From NCBI GenBank assembly GCA_029962745.1, contig CM057165.1, positions 24,083,202 to 24,147,201 of the forward strand: DNA of 64,000 bases, in the 5' to 3' direction. A model generated the notes under the pieces. That model was not told where the DNA came from. It did no database searches and saw only the letters and a list, made by a program, of their open reading frames with translations. Made by a program: the position numbers and the translations under genes. This document shows, in pieces, positions 1 through 11,208 of this stretch (position 1 is its first letter; each line of letters opens with the position of its first letter). Source of the DNA: Echinometra lucunter. Taxonomy: Eukaryota > Echinodermata > Echinoidea > Camarodonta > Echinometridae.

Positions 1-136
1 AGAGCATAACTCCTCTCCTGTGATGTTTCGATCACCAAGATAGTCACGTGCTCGTGTTTTGTTGATCACCTGACATTCTGTTTCTCCGAACTTTAACTCG
101 GTAGCCATTCCGAATATCGTTACGATCAGGAGGTAT
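1..136 (-). CDS. MFS-like transporter, second coding exon (partial, runs off left edge)
   Basis: This exon is open from its acceptor to the window edge. The acceptor is a pyrimidine-rich tract ending in TTGCAG at 137-142. It starts with one base that completes the split Gln codon from the exon at 955-1091. It reads YLLIVTIFGMATELKFGE, then ECQVINKTRARDYLGD and RNITGEELCS up to base 1. The hydrophobic start continues a membrane segment. The following stretch has two N-glycosylation sequons (NKT, NIT) and two Cys, as expected for an extracellular or lumenal loop after TM1. The pattern (membrane helix, then G-E/D-x-x-C loop) recalls spinster-like and other animal MFS permeases, but that is from memory. 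An in-frame ATG at 106-108 could be an alternative start. The rest of the protein lies outside the window. Confidence 0.6.
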
Positions 137-954
137 CTGCAATGGAGACATGGGATTGAAAAATCACTGCATTAATTGAAGAGCCTTGTTCTAAAAAGGC
201 GCTAAATCCACATTTGTAACTTCAGAGGACAGGGCATTCGTTTACCAGATTCTGTAGAGGCGTCTATGGAAAAGTGATATTAAAAGATGCATTTTTGTAT
301 GATTGGTCTCAAATTTTAGGTTAATACTTTTTGTTTAAAAACAGGTACCTATATACCTGAACAATGATCTGATATCAATAACTCAATTTTCATCAAAAGT
401 GGATGTGGCGCCCTTTGGAAGCGAGCTCTTCAATCATTAGATACTTTTTACATATCCAAAGAAAATATTTTTAATCAAAGCATTTTCAATATAGAGCTTT
501 TTGTGATGGCAATTATGCATATTCGATATTTGTCCTTTTTGAGACAAGTTGTTATAAGATTAATTTCACGATGAGGCAAAAATCTGTTTTGAAAATACTA
601 CGGTGCCAGTAGCATACGGTCATAATTTTACTTATCAGTCATTCTCTTCCTTTTATCATGTATTGTATCATTTTTATTAGAGATAGCTCTTATCCCCAAA
701 ACAAAAATACACACTTTCTCTGCCCCTAAAGCTATGCACTCACTGTTTTTAGTTAAGTTCAAAATGACATTTTAAAATTTACCATAAACATGGGGGTGAT
801 AAACAAAATACATACAAATATCAAGTTTGCATCAAAATATAATGGAAGGCAACAACTCAAAAAGCATCATGCTTGTGGCGAGTGAGCCAGAATAACTATA
901 TTACATTTGTTATCACAAATACCGATACAATATGTGAAATATGTAAACACTCAC

Positions 955-1091
955 TGTTGAGTGAAATTCATCACGTTGAGAAGAGTAATGATGGTTAACC
1001 CGTATATTCTCCATCCCAAACTGACTATTGTCTTATTGCTGTCGTCTGTTTCTGTTTTCCTCACTACCAACAGTTCTTGACTTCCTTCCAT
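955..1091 (-). CDS. MFS-like transporter, first coding exon
   Basis: The ATG at 1089-1091 has a strong context (A at -3, G at +4). The exon runs 45 codons plus two bases to a good donor (CAACA|GTGAGT, GT at 953-954). It encodes a polar N terminus (MEGSQELLVVRKTETDDSNK) followed by a hydrophobic helix (GWRIYGLTIITLLNVMNFTQ). Its phase matches the acceptor of the exon at 1-136 exactly, which is the strongest evidence that both are real. Together they give one membrane segment of about 35 residues interrupted by polar NFTQQ, then a sequon-rich loop, like the first helix of a major facilitator transporter. The substrate cannot be inferred. The intron (137-954) shows no other feature. A short plus-strand ORF overlapping this exon looks like a signal peptide and is treated as a shadow. 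Confidence 0.65.
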
Positions 1092-1440
1092 GTTGCGGAA
1101 TTAAATGTCCAACCAGCTGACACGGGTTAAATTAATGTGCTAGATTACATTATATAGCTAGTCGACGTTTCCTCGTAATCCATTTCTGACGACGAAATAA
1201 ACATGGAAATGGCCCATTACAGTGTTATGTTGCTTCGTCTCTTGATCATGGAAAGAGCTGACATGACCATACCATGTTTACGTTGGTTTTGATCTAGAGT
1301 CCAAGGATATATTCCATAACGCTGTCAAGTTCGAGACTAGCTGTGTGTAGGTTAGTCAACCCCAAGAACTGTCTATTTCTTCGCTTGGTGTGCCATTCTG
1401 GTTTCACTTCCTTCCGAATCATGCCTAGCTAAAATGTCTG

Positions 1441-1739
1441 GGGGTGTTCCACAAAGACTAAGATTGACTCAAATCACTCTTAACTATGGTAGGCCATTCA
1501 TGCCATTGTTTGCTTTCACCATCGGTCTCTCCAGGGATACGAAAATCATGGTCATAAATTTTCAGAATTTGTTTGTTTTCTTCATTTAATGAACTATAAA
1601 AAAAATTGTCAATTCTGCATATTTGTGGCCATGATTTGCAAATCCTTTGATAGATCCATGGTGAGAGAAAACAATGGCATGAATGGCCAGCCATAGTTAA
1701 GTGCGATTTTAGTCAGTCTTAGTCTTTGTGAAACACCCC
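1441..1739. mobile_element. Fold-back MITE, GGGGTGTTYCACAAAG termini
   Basis: The two ends are inverted repeats of about 50 bp: GGGGTGTTCCACAAAGACTA on the left and GGGGTGTTTCACAAAGACTA read inward from the right, with similarity continuing to TTAACTATGG. The 299-bp element has no coding capacity. The termini resemble the GTTTCATRAA ends of the elements at 16664, 24596 and 56353. No clean target duplication is visible, so the superfamily is left open. Confidence 0.7.
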
Positions 1740-2516
1740 ACAGGTACACAAGCACACTAGCTTTTGGTCGTTTTCTTGGAATGTTATGGTCAGTGCACTA
1801 TTTCAGCGTGAACTTTTCCTCCTTCTACGCAATGGCACTCCACAGGCTGCTCCTACACACCATGAAGATGGCATCTCTTTGATTCCTACAGTGTTTCCAT
1901 GATACCTTGATGGCCACTGCAAGGGTTGTACTTCTGTTTTGGGGGGAAGTCTACGCTGTGCCTCTTGAACTACACATTCCACTTGACTTCATACACTTGA
2001 GATTTTTGTTGCCCCTGTGAAGAAGGATTATACTTTTCCCGGATTGTTTTCAATCCATCCAGTATGAGTCCCATTATGAAACACTGCTCCAAACGTCATT
2101 TACCGATGGGATTGACACCCTTGCTTATTCCAATGACCGAATGGTCCCAGCTCCTTGGCCAGACCTAGCTACCAACAACGGATATCCTGGTGCAGGATGT
2201 AATTGTCGCCTCATTCCTGGCCCTCCATATTAACGTAGTCGCAACGATCATAACAAATTGAACAGTCTCACGCATGCACTCATATCAATAATATGCGCGT
2301 GACAGTTTGCGGATATTTACTCTGTGGGATATTCACAGCCTCGAACTTGTTCTGTTGGAATACATTTGGAATGCTTTCAGTCAAGTGGACTTCTGTTATG
2401 GGGTTACCCTCTTTGCCCAGCTGTTGGTCGAATGTCTCAGTCGACAGCGTCAATACAATAGCATCTATAGAATCCATATAATATGATTTTGTTGGCACGC
2501 CTTCCTCTCATGAATT

Positions 2517-2534
2517 CCACACTACGTAGTGTGG
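2517..2534. repeat. Perfect 18-bp palindrome CCACACTACGTAGTGTGG
   Basis: An uninterrupted self-complementary 18-mer lies just before a long C run and CT repeats. It could be a cruciform or a dimeric protein site. No gene lies close by. Confidence 0.6.
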
Positions 2535-2629
2535 AGTTGATCCTCCGCTCCCCCCCCCCCCCCCCCCCATCTCTCTCTCTCTCTTAAAACCTGGCTTCCG
2601 TGCTACTGCTGAGCAGTTTCATGCGTTAC

Positions 2630-3000
2630 GGACATTACACTTTTTCAACTTCAAAAGGTCATTAAGATAAAACCACTTTTTTATTTTGAACTGATATCAT
2701 GGAATCATGCACAAAACACCCTTAATAGTGAACATTTCAGTCCACTTCAGTACAGCATGTGGTAGTTATGGCATGTTGTTTCGTTACGGACATAACATTT
2801 CTTGTCCAACAAATGTAATGAAAACATAACATGCCGTAACTAGCACAGAATGTGCTGAAATGGACTGAAACTTTCACTGCTAAATGATCAAGGATTTTTT
2901 TTTTTGCGTGACTGCATCTTATCAGTCCCGCATAATAAAGTGGTTTTATCCTCATGACCTTTTGAAGAACTTTGCAAAAATCGTCCGAAATGTAATGTCC
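2630..3000. mobile_element. Long fold-back MITE, GGACATTACAYTT termini
   Basis: Most of the 371 bp folds on itself. The outer arms share GGACATTACA and, further in, TTCAAAAGGTCAT and GATAAAACCACTTT. The inner arms pair around TTTCAGTCCA and GGCATGTT. There is no ORF. No target duplication is evident. Confidence 0.65.
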
Positions 3001-3042
3001 ATAAACACTGGAACTTTCCTGCTCTGACTTTTGTTCTTACAG

Positions 3043-3094
<52 letters not shown>

Positions 3095-3354
3095 CTTTCG
3101 TTTACTCGCCTTCTCTGTACCTGTCATAGTAGCTCACTATGACTAACTCCACTTGCTTCTCTCCCCATATCTCGCTCTCTCTTTCTCAATCCATTTCCTT
3201 GTTTCTCTAACTCTCTCTCCCTCTCTTGTTTTACCTCTTTCCTCATGTCTCTATCCATCCAGGCTTCCTACTGCTCGTTTGGCTACAGCCCATGGGAATG
3301 ACATATTTCTATCTTCCCTTTTGTTTTATCGGTCTCAGTGGGGCCTGTCTAGAA

Positions 3355-3834
3355 CAGTGCTTCTCAACCTTTTTCACCTCATGGCCCACTTTGGCTATTC
3401 AAATTTTTTCGCGGCCCACCTTCATTCTTAGAAATATTTTGAGGCCCATCTCCCAGAACTTTAATGAGAAAAAAATTGATAAAATATGACAAAAGAAAAT
3501 AGCGAAATGTGTGGTAATTATCTGAATTACTACCTATATTACATTACAAAATCCACTCTACAAGTATGGTTGCAGTAAATGAAAATTGATATAATACCTC
3601 CACCCCAACCAAATGTACAGAAATCTTCGAAAATCTTTAGCACATTGCATTAACGATAAGCCACAACCGTTTGTGTAATTTTTAATATGTTTAATAAATT
3701 CAATTCAATTTGATATTAAAAGTAAAGCTGAATTCAAGAATTTTTTCCAAAATATTTTGGACTGACCTCGCGGCCAACCTGAGAAAGCTCCGCGGCCCAA
3801 TGGTGGGCCGCGGACCACCGGTTGAGAAGCACTG
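3355..3834. mobile_element. Non-autonomous hAT element with 8-bp target duplication
   Basis: The 480-bp element has perfect 15-bp terminal inverted repeats (CAGTGCTTCTCAACC). It is flanked by an identical 8-bp direct repeat, GTCTAGAA, at 3347-3354 and 3835-3842. An 8-bp duplication plus CAGNG termini is the signature of hAT transposition. The right subterminal region is rich in GCGGCCCAC, as in mammalian Charlie/MER5-type elements. It encodes no transposase. Confidence 0.92.
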
Positions 3835-4458
3835 GTCTAGAAGATTTTCGGTTTTCTGTCTACTAGAATGACCTCACCAGGCGTGGTAGCCTACTTGTGA
3901 AAAAAAAAAATTGAGGTGGGGGGGGGGGGGCTTCTGGGGGCTTGGAGGATTGTAAGGTATATTAGAATATACATAAAATTAAAATTGCACCTATATCGTC
4001 CTTTTGGGGGTGGACTTGAGCCCCCCGCCCCCGGTAGAACTGCGTCTAGACCTCAATCGTTTAATGCAACAACTCCATGACAATTATCCCCTGTAGCTAA
4101 TAATGCTAGTGTATCTGAAGTGGAAGTGATTGCCCTGGAGTAACCTGGGGATATATTTATCCTAGGGTAACTATTCCCGGGGTGATTGGCAGGGCGAAGT
4201 TGTCCGGAGGGTACTGGTCCAGTGGATTGTCTGACATGTTCAGCAACAATGTAAAAGGAAACTAACTCGTGGAAAACTCGCTTGTGAATAAAGATACCAG
4301 ATTACCCATGGTACACCACCGTAATTTGATGGTAAGTTGACTTGTTTGTTCCCTTTTTTACTAGGACTGCCATAAAAAAAATCATCTTACAAAGAAAGAA
4401 AGGGTTTCCGCAATAAATATCGTCAACGGTAAATTAATGTGGTAACAGAGAAATTCAT

Positions 4459-4485
4459 TTAATAATAATAATAATAATAATAATA

Positions 4486-4570
<85 letters not shown>

Positions 4571-4830
4571 TAATAATAATAATAATAATAATAATGATAA
4601 TAATAATAACGTCTTATTTACCCAGGGTAGCCATTTCAGTTTTTCAACAGCACAACCAGCGGGCCCTGCATAACATAATATGTTATTATTACCCTTCTCC
4701 ATTCTAAAATGCCGAGCGCCTGGCTAGAAGGCAGAAGGTCCCATTTTTGTAAGTCTTTGGTATGACTCGGCCGGGGATCGAACCAACGACCTCCCGTTCA
4801 TGAGGCGGACGCTCTATCCATTGAGCCAAC
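4459..4830 (-). mobile_element. tRNA-derived SINE with expanded (TTA)n tail
   Basis: Read on the minus strand, the 5' end is tRNA-like: box A TGGCTCAATGG, a D-arm GCTC/GAGC and box B GGTTCGATCCC. A unique body follows, ending in CCCTGGGTAAATAAGACG. The tail is an (ATT)n-type microsatellite of about 150 bp (4459-4608 on the plus strand), interrupted by a few G and C substitutions. The microsatellite clearly grew from the SINE tail. Confidence 0.8.
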
Positions 4831-6129
4831 ATTTGTGGAGGAAATTCATCAGGTAAAATTGGCATTGTTGAATAAGTCAATTTTATTCATGTTTCACTTT
4901 TTCTATTCAAGATCACTCAATTCGAAATAACGCCTTACAACCGTTACCCTCATCATGCTTTTTATGCGCTGATTGATTGATCGATTGATTGATTTTTATT
5001 CATCAAGCTTTGAACATAACAGTTATAGGGAAACAAATCAAATTGATAAGCCCCATCAGGATGACCCCCACAAAAGCTTGAAGATCTCATATCATACACA
5101 TTACGTCATAAAGAAAAATAAAATGAAGAATGTGGGAAGTACCCAAGTAATCCACTATGCTGACAAGTGTAATTGAAACCTGAAGCATTTCTAGTGCGTA
5201 GTACTGGTTCTCCATATGGTGTACCAGCACAAGTTATATGGTCAGGGTTGATAAACATATCATTTTGATTTTACCGGAATCGATGTTATGCACAAAGATT
5301 TGGGAAGCAATATGAGTATGTTAATGGTTCCTGGGATGCATTGTATATTCTTTAGAAATAATAAAACGATGAATTCTTTACAGATTATGATGACGAACTC
5401 TTTATATGATGGCGAAATGGCTCACCCAGGCCAGCGGCTTGTCACTGGCCTCTTGAGGGGGGAAACCGGCTTCTCGGGAGGGCGCGGGGGAAAGGGAGGG
5501 GGGGGGGGGGGGAGGTGGGGTAGCATTCTTTCCATGTCGATCGATTGATGTGAAATGAGGAAAGTAGCCAGTGATTAGGCAGAGGGTGTTGGACAAATGT
5601 TGGAGGGGGGGGGGGGGCACTGTGTTTTCTTTTTATGTTCCCTTTCTCCCCTCTCTCGTATTCATTTCCCCCCTGCTATAAAATAATGGGGATACGCGTG
5701 CCTCTACAGCTAAGTGATCCGGGTAGACCTGCATATGATAATGAAATGTGATAATAACTACATCAATTCATCAGAAACTACATATACGGGCATTTTAAAC
5801 AAAAACACACCTTGAATTCCTGACCTGGTGTCGTCTGGAACGAAGTGATGCCTGTATTAAACCTGTATGAAATATTATTCCTTCAGAAGCCGAAGAGTAG
5901 ATAGGAAGTTCATTCAAAGCTTTTATAATTCACATGATCCATCTTTGGCGCTTTTGATTTAGAAAGTATTTATTTGTCTTAACTTATCAATAACACCCAC
6001 CTCCTAACGAACTGGAAACCCTGCAAAATTCTTGACAGTTTGGAGTAACGTAATTGTTAGACGGGTTTGTTGTCGGTATCTTCGGGATGTCAAGCTTACT
6101 AGAAAACGAGGCATGCATTACATTTGAAA

Positions 6130-6269
6130 GTGCCGTGGTATACTGATTCATTGACTTTACTCTCAATCAAAGGGTTGAGAGTTCGAATCCCAGGTCGGCA
6201 CTTACGTCCTTTGGCAAGACATAAATAACTTTCGCCACTCTACCCGTAGGTGTATCCAGGCGGGGACCC
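6130..6269 (+). mobile_element. tRNA-like SINE head (about 72 nt) plus short body
   Basis: Bases 6130-6201 fold like a tRNA: the acceptor arm GTGCCG pairs with CGGCAC and box B is GAGTTCGAATCCC. Box A is decayed. A typical SINE body follows, including CCTTTGGCAAGAC. It directly precedes the duplicated segment at 6270. Confidence 0.6.
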
Positions 6270-6743
6270 GATATCCTGGATCGCTACTTATATTTGCCCT
6301 CTCAGCCATGACTAGGGTAATCATGTTGCAATGTCACGTGCATCACGATGCGGCATACAGGAGCAGACGACACCGTTTTTATCAATATGTCATTGTCAAA
6401 GTAATCAGATGACTTTCATTCACTGAAATTCCCCGTCATTTTTAATCATCATCAAATTACCAGCATTGTACTCGGTACTAAATCCAACATGGTGCATTTA
6501 GTCTGCAATATTCATCTACTTTACTTATTAGGACAAATATTACATCAGTGCTAAAGTAATCAAGTAATTTATAAATCGTCTGGAATTCCCAATCATATTT
6601 AAACATGATCAAGCAACGAACACTGCCCTAGGTTTTAAAAAACATGCGATATCCTGGATCGCTACATGTTCGCCCGTTCAGCCTTGACTAGGGTAATCAT
6701 GTAACAATGTCACGTGCATCACGATGTGCATGTGACGTACAGG

Positions 6744-6796
<53 letters not shown>

Positions 6797-7253
6797 GAAT
6801 TGGGTTTTTACAGACGTGTATTAATCAGATATGATTATTTACGTCTGGGATCGACCTTTTTTCGTCACCATCCGAAAGACGTGACTCAGACTCGAACCTG
6901 GGTCCGCTTAATCAGTTTATAATTTCCATTGTTAGTTGGATTACAGGCGCACGCCACAACGCCCAGGAGCAGAAGACATTGCTTTTATCACTACGACACT
7001 ACGTAATTGTCAAAGTTATCAGATGATTTTCATTCACTGAAATTCCCCGTCATTTTTACTCATCATCAAATTACAAGCATTGCCCTCGGTGCTAAATCCA
7101 ACATGATGCAGCTAATATTCATCTAGTTTAATTATTAGACATGTATTACATAATTGCTAAGGTAATGACATGATTTTTAATTCCCTGGAATTCCCATTCA
7201 TATTTAAGCATGATCAAGTAACGAACACTGTCCTAGGTTTTAAATCTAACATG
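6270..7253 (+). repeat. Tandem duplication of a ~380-bp unit, second copy interrupted
   Basis: Unit 1 (6270-6647) and unit 2 (6648-7253) both begin GATATCCTGGATCGCTAC and both contain CACTGAAATTCCCCGTCATT and GAACACTG[CT]CCTAGGTTTTA. Unit 2 differs mainly by a 224-bp insertion at 6744-6967. Other differences are scattered point changes and small indels, so the duplication is old. Confidence 0.85.
6744..6967 (-). mobile_element. SINE-like insertion with 7SL/Alu-like 5' end and (CAA)n tail
   Basis: On the minus strand the insert begins CCTGGGCGTT and continues GTGGCGTGCGCCTGTAATCC, very like the Alu domain of 7SL RNA. A box B-like GGTTCGAGTC follows about 80 nt from the 5' end, as in 7SL. The body contains CTTTCGGATGG. 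The 3' end is an (AAC)n run, seen as (GTT)n at 6742-6796 on the plus strand. CAGG occurs at both edges (6740-6743, 6964-6967). The parallel unit at 6358-6361 keeps the empty site. Confidence 0.6.
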
Positions 7254-7866
7254 AAGCCCTAGTGTAGTGTGGTGGTAAGACATGAAATTTGATACCGCAA
7301 TAAAATTTATGAAGAGGATACAAACATGACAAAGATCATGACCCACGCACGCGCATGACGGACCAGGATATATCATGACACTCAATATCTCCAGAACAGC
7401 AACAAAAATACCAGCATAAGATGTTTCTGCGGAAAAGTATTCTGAAATAAATTCCCAAAAATGACAGATGACTGAAGCATTTTGCCTTTGCTTGTCGGGC
7501 GACGAAATCCAAAACTCTCCTCCTACTCCTAGCTGCTTAATTATCCAATGCCAGAAATAGAATTTAAGACGTGTGGGTGTTGATACTTCGTGATTTTCAA
7601 GATAGTCTTGCTTGGTTTATTCAGATTTCTTCTGCCTGAAAGAGAAAACGTTTACATTTGATTTGTCATTGCGAAGACTGTAACTGCTGACATCTCTAAA
7701 CAAATACGTTTTTACTGCCATACCTCCTCGTAGATAATAACAAGAAGAACGTCCGAAAATGAAGCACAATCAAAATAATTATAAACCTTGTTAATTTTTC
7801 TTCATGGAGTTAGCAATCGACATCTAAAAGAACCTTTCTTTTAGGGGACATACAAAAAGTGTGAAA

Positions 7867-8313
7867 ATGTGGTATCTTAGCGTCATTCCGTGTGTCATCC
7901 ACCGACACAACCATTCCGTACACGATCACGATGACGATGATGATTTCCATGACGATTTCCATCACAAAGAACATGCATTCACCGAATACTTGGACGACGG
8001 CAACGACTACGTGGAATATTTCATTACAGACTCGGTCATCGGCAAGCCGCTTCAGATATTTCTGTTTTTCTTCCTGCTCACTGTCATCACCGTCGGGGTC
8101 ATAGGAAACTCTCTGATTCTCGTCATCGTCTTCACCCAGAGGAAACATCGAACGACGTCGAGTTGTTACGTCGCCAGTCTTGCCTTCACCGACATCATGG
8201 TGCTTCTGACATGTGGGATGCTCCATCTCGCTTTGATGATTTTCCCCGTTTTCGATCTCGACCTTATGGAATTTCCAACCAGGATATTTACTAGCTTCAA
8301 ATTTATTCATGAG
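7867..8313 (+). CDS. GPCR exon 1: N terminus, TM1, TM2
   Basis: It encodes residues 1-149 and ends in phase 0 at CATGAG|GTAATC. It contains the His/Asp-rich N terminus, TM1 with GNSLILVIV, the first intracellular loop (TQRKHRTTS) and TM2. The reverse strand of this exon is open by chance. Confidence 0.88.
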
Positions 8314-11208
8314 GTAATCATTTCGATAATAGATTTTATGTTTAATTATTTAATTAGTATCACGAGAGAATAAATAATGAAAAATGAAAATCCTGAAAAA
8401 GGAACAAAAGTATGAATGTCCTGTCGAAATACCACTACCGTTTCGGGTTAGAAATCCTGAACTTCTCTCCTCAAGTCCTCGATTGCAGTGCTGTGTCGCT
8501 TTCTTCCTTTCCCCTTGTAAATTGAGGATTTTATTGCAAACATATGCTTTCCTTTTCCTTTTTTTCATTTGATTCGATTCGAACATTCAGCATATGGCCA
8601 GTCCTCTCATTATTAAATATCTGGCACACATTCTTGTTTTTTAGTTCAGATGTAACGATGGGGCGGGATCCCTTGGCATACTAGAACAGTCCCCCCCCCC
8701 CTCCACCTCTCTCTCACACAACACTTTCCTCTCCGCCTAGCTTTACTCCCCCACCCATCCACCCCAACACAGGGGCGGCAATACAGAATACAGGGGGGCA
8801 AGGGGTGCCCCTATGATTTTTTTCAGGTGATCACAAAAGAAAAAAAAAGAGGAGAAAGGGAAGAAAAACGAGAAAAGGAAAAAGGAGAGCGTGGGGAAAG
8901 AGAGGACTGGGTCATGTAATTATATGATACCCAATTTTTTTTCATTTAAAACGTAAATGATGTCACCTATGGGTCATCTTGCCTCCGCCCTCTCTATCGA
9001 AATAACTTGGCGCCGCCCCTGCCCCAACACAAACGTTAAAAATTCTAAACACCTGTACCATCACAAAAGATCCGCGCCCCCTTACGAAACTTGATATGAC
9101 ATGGACTTGTCATGTCACGCAATATTTATCTACCCTCTCCTTTATAATACCTTTTGGACCTCAGCTGGTCAAGGCTCAATAGGGTATCAATCATGCTCCT
9201 TTTTATTCTCATTTTGATAATCTAATGTGACATTTTTTTTTTTTTTTTTTAGGTAAATATCTTAATGTTGTGTGTGTGTTTTTAAAGGAAGTATGAATAA
9301 GAATTAAATTGAAAATAATTAGCTTTTTTAAGCATAGCGAGGGGCCATCAAATGAGGGAAAGGGCACTGATGTCTTGTGAGGACACGAGCCTTCCTAAAG
9401 GTGGATGAAAAGTGAGTAAATAAGACCATGGAGGTATGGAGGTATGTGGGAGAAGGGTAAAAAAAAATGAAGCCCAGGGAAAATGGGAATCTGGAGGAAA
9501 AATCAAAGGAGGGAGAAGGAAAGTTTACAAATAATTTCTACAAAAGCGTTTTGAGACTTTTTGGTCTTTCATGCACGTGCAAATGAGCTTAGAGTGTTCA
9601 CAAAGCCTTTGAATCATTCATTCCTGTGAAAGATGGCTGTATTAGGATTTAGATCAAGTGCCTTGAGGAAGGGGCACTCTGAATCAGAACTCAGTGGCAG
9701 GGGTTCTACTGCGTTTGAATGTCCCTTGCAACCAGAGATATATCTGTCTACCTAACAACAGCTAATGATTGTATGCGATTGATCTAACTTACAAATTAAT
9801 GCTATAAACTTCTTTCTCTCTGGCTTTCAAGGTTTCGAAAGGGGTGACATGTTACACACTGGTTGCTTTGACCGTCGATCGATACTTGGCTATCGTTCAT
9901 CCGTTATCCTCCAGAAGACTTCGAACGGTCAAACAGGCCGTGACTGTCAGCATTGCAGTCTGGTTCGGTATGAAAAATTGCTTCTTTGGTGTTTTTAGAT
10001 TATTGTTTAGTTTCAGTCTAATTCAACTTACAGAGTAGAGAGAACATTCACATTAGCTAAAATGCGATGAGAAAGTCTGAATTGTTTGAAAAGGGTTGCA
10101 GTTTGAATCGTCACCATTTGATTGATCGAGTATGAGAACCAGAGATATGAGAACCAGAGAGGCTACCCCGCTGGACGAACAATGGGAAAAGGGCGGGGCT
10201 GAGCCATTCATTGCTGCAGCAATCGGCAAACTGAAACTGAGAATCTGATATGCACAGTGAAATTCATCATTTCAACAGGTATAGGCCTATGTTTTAAAGG
10301 AAACTTTATTAGCCTGCTCCAGCTATCATTACGGCAAATAAGGCTTGTCTTCGAAAGAAAATTTTATTATAATTCATTTTGGCACTGAACTCTGGAGATA
10401 ATAGCAGATTTGCTGGAGAAATCGAATAACCATACCTGTAAACATTTAAAAAGAAAAATAACCAAAAAAAAAATCTTATTTCACCATTTCATACTTACAG
10501 TTTATTTATCCTCTTTTTCTTTCTTTTTTATTTTGTTGTTGCTTACTGTTGATTGTAGGATCTCTGTTATACAGCGTCATAATTGAGGCTCTCAACCAGG
10601 CAATCGACGACCTAATCGTCTATATTATCGTCTTTATCACCGAGTACGTCCTCCCTCTCATCGTCAGCACCACATGTTACATCATCATCATCCATAAAAT
10701 GTGGCGACCGGAACCTCGTGTAGATTCACTGCGACGAGGCAGCAACCAGGGAAACGAACACCGGCGGCAGAAAGTCGGTCTCCTGCGGATGGTGCTCGTA
10801 GCCCTGATCGTCTTTGCCGTCAGTGTTGGTCTCCATCACGCAGTGCAATTTTATGACATCGTCTACCGTCATGGCGAATTAGAAGAAAATTTTTGCCAAG
10901 TATCACTGTGGACGTTTCTATCAAATGCCGCCCTCTTTGTCAACAGTGCGTTGAATCCATTCGTATACGGACTCACTAATTCTTTATACGCCAGTGCGTT
11001 CAAGTCCATGTTGTGTTGCTGCAGTGAAGGACCTATGAACTTGATGACTGTCTTGAAGACGATTCCCGAGATTTACCGAAGATTGTCGGGAGCATCGGCT
11101 ACCTTAGACAAGGCGCAATCAGTAGAACTGAGCGATCTCTATGATGACGTGGAGAACACCAGTGCGAACAGAGAAGATTCCTCACTTTCACAAGTTTCCG
11201 TTCAGTAG
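7867..11208 (+). CDS. Rhodopsin-class GPCR, three coding exons (410 aa)
   Basis: The exons are 7867-8313, 9832-9967 and 10559-11208. Junction phases agree (0, then 1) and all splice sites are GT-AG. Seven membrane segments are recognisable. Class A landmarks present are GN81 (TM1), SLAFTD109 (TM2), DRY 165-167, W193 (TM4), P227 (TM5) and NPFVY 327-331. The start ATG has A at -3. Residues 12-36 are extremely His/Asp-rich (nine His, eight Asp) and precede TM1, so they should be extracellular; NHS at 15-17 is a sequon. Three hallmarks are missing: the TM3 disulfide Cys (F141 at its place), any Cys in the loop before TM5, and the TM6 CWxP motif (S283-V-G-L286). The C tail has CCC after TM7, a likely palmitoylation site. 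It resembles peptide-receptor GPCRs of the galanin/kisspeptin type in DRYLAIVHP, but the ligand cannot be assigned. Confidence 0.88.
8770..9021. mobile_element. Short hAT element with 8-bp target duplication, in GPCR intron 1
   Basis: The termini are CAGGGGCGGCA on the left and CAGGGGCGGCGC read inward from the right. Identical flanks CCCCAACA stand at 8762-8769 and 9022-9029. The 252-bp interior is purine-rich (AAAGGAGAAAGG type) and non-coding. Confidence 0.85.
9832..9967 (+). CDS. GPCR exon 2: TM3 end, DRY motif, TM4 start
   Basis: The acceptor is CTGGCTTTCAAG and the donor is TTCG|GTATGA. It encodes 45 codons plus one base, including CYTLVALTVDRYLAIVHPLS and the start of TM4 (AVTVSIAVW). 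Reading through the donor would leave TM4 unfinished and soon stop, so splicing is required. Confidence 0.87.
10559..11208 (+). CDS. GPCR exon 3: TM4 end to C terminus
   Basis: The acceptor is GATTGTAG and the first two bases complete Gly195. It encodes the rest of TM4, TM5 with P227, a basic third loop (RRGSNQGNEHRRQK), TM6 lacking CWxP, TM7 with NPFVY, and an 80-residue tail rich in Ser and acidic residues. The stop is TAG at 11206-11208. Candidate poly(A) signals AATAAA lie at 12269 and 12631. Confidence 0.88.

Noticed and set aside
989..1081. Signal-peptide-like short plus-strand ORF
   Set aside because: It is the reverse of a better supported exon (955-1091, minus strand) and stops without a donor.
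4382..4702. ORFs with long poly-Leu, poly-Ile or poly-Tyr runs (also 34724-35208, 56473-56739)
   Set aside because: They are translations of (TAA)n, (ATA)n or (ATC)n microsatellites, open in all frames.
7810..8310. 166-codon ORF on the minus strand over GPCR exon 1
   Set aside because: Antisense shadow of the exon; no splice logic and biased composition.
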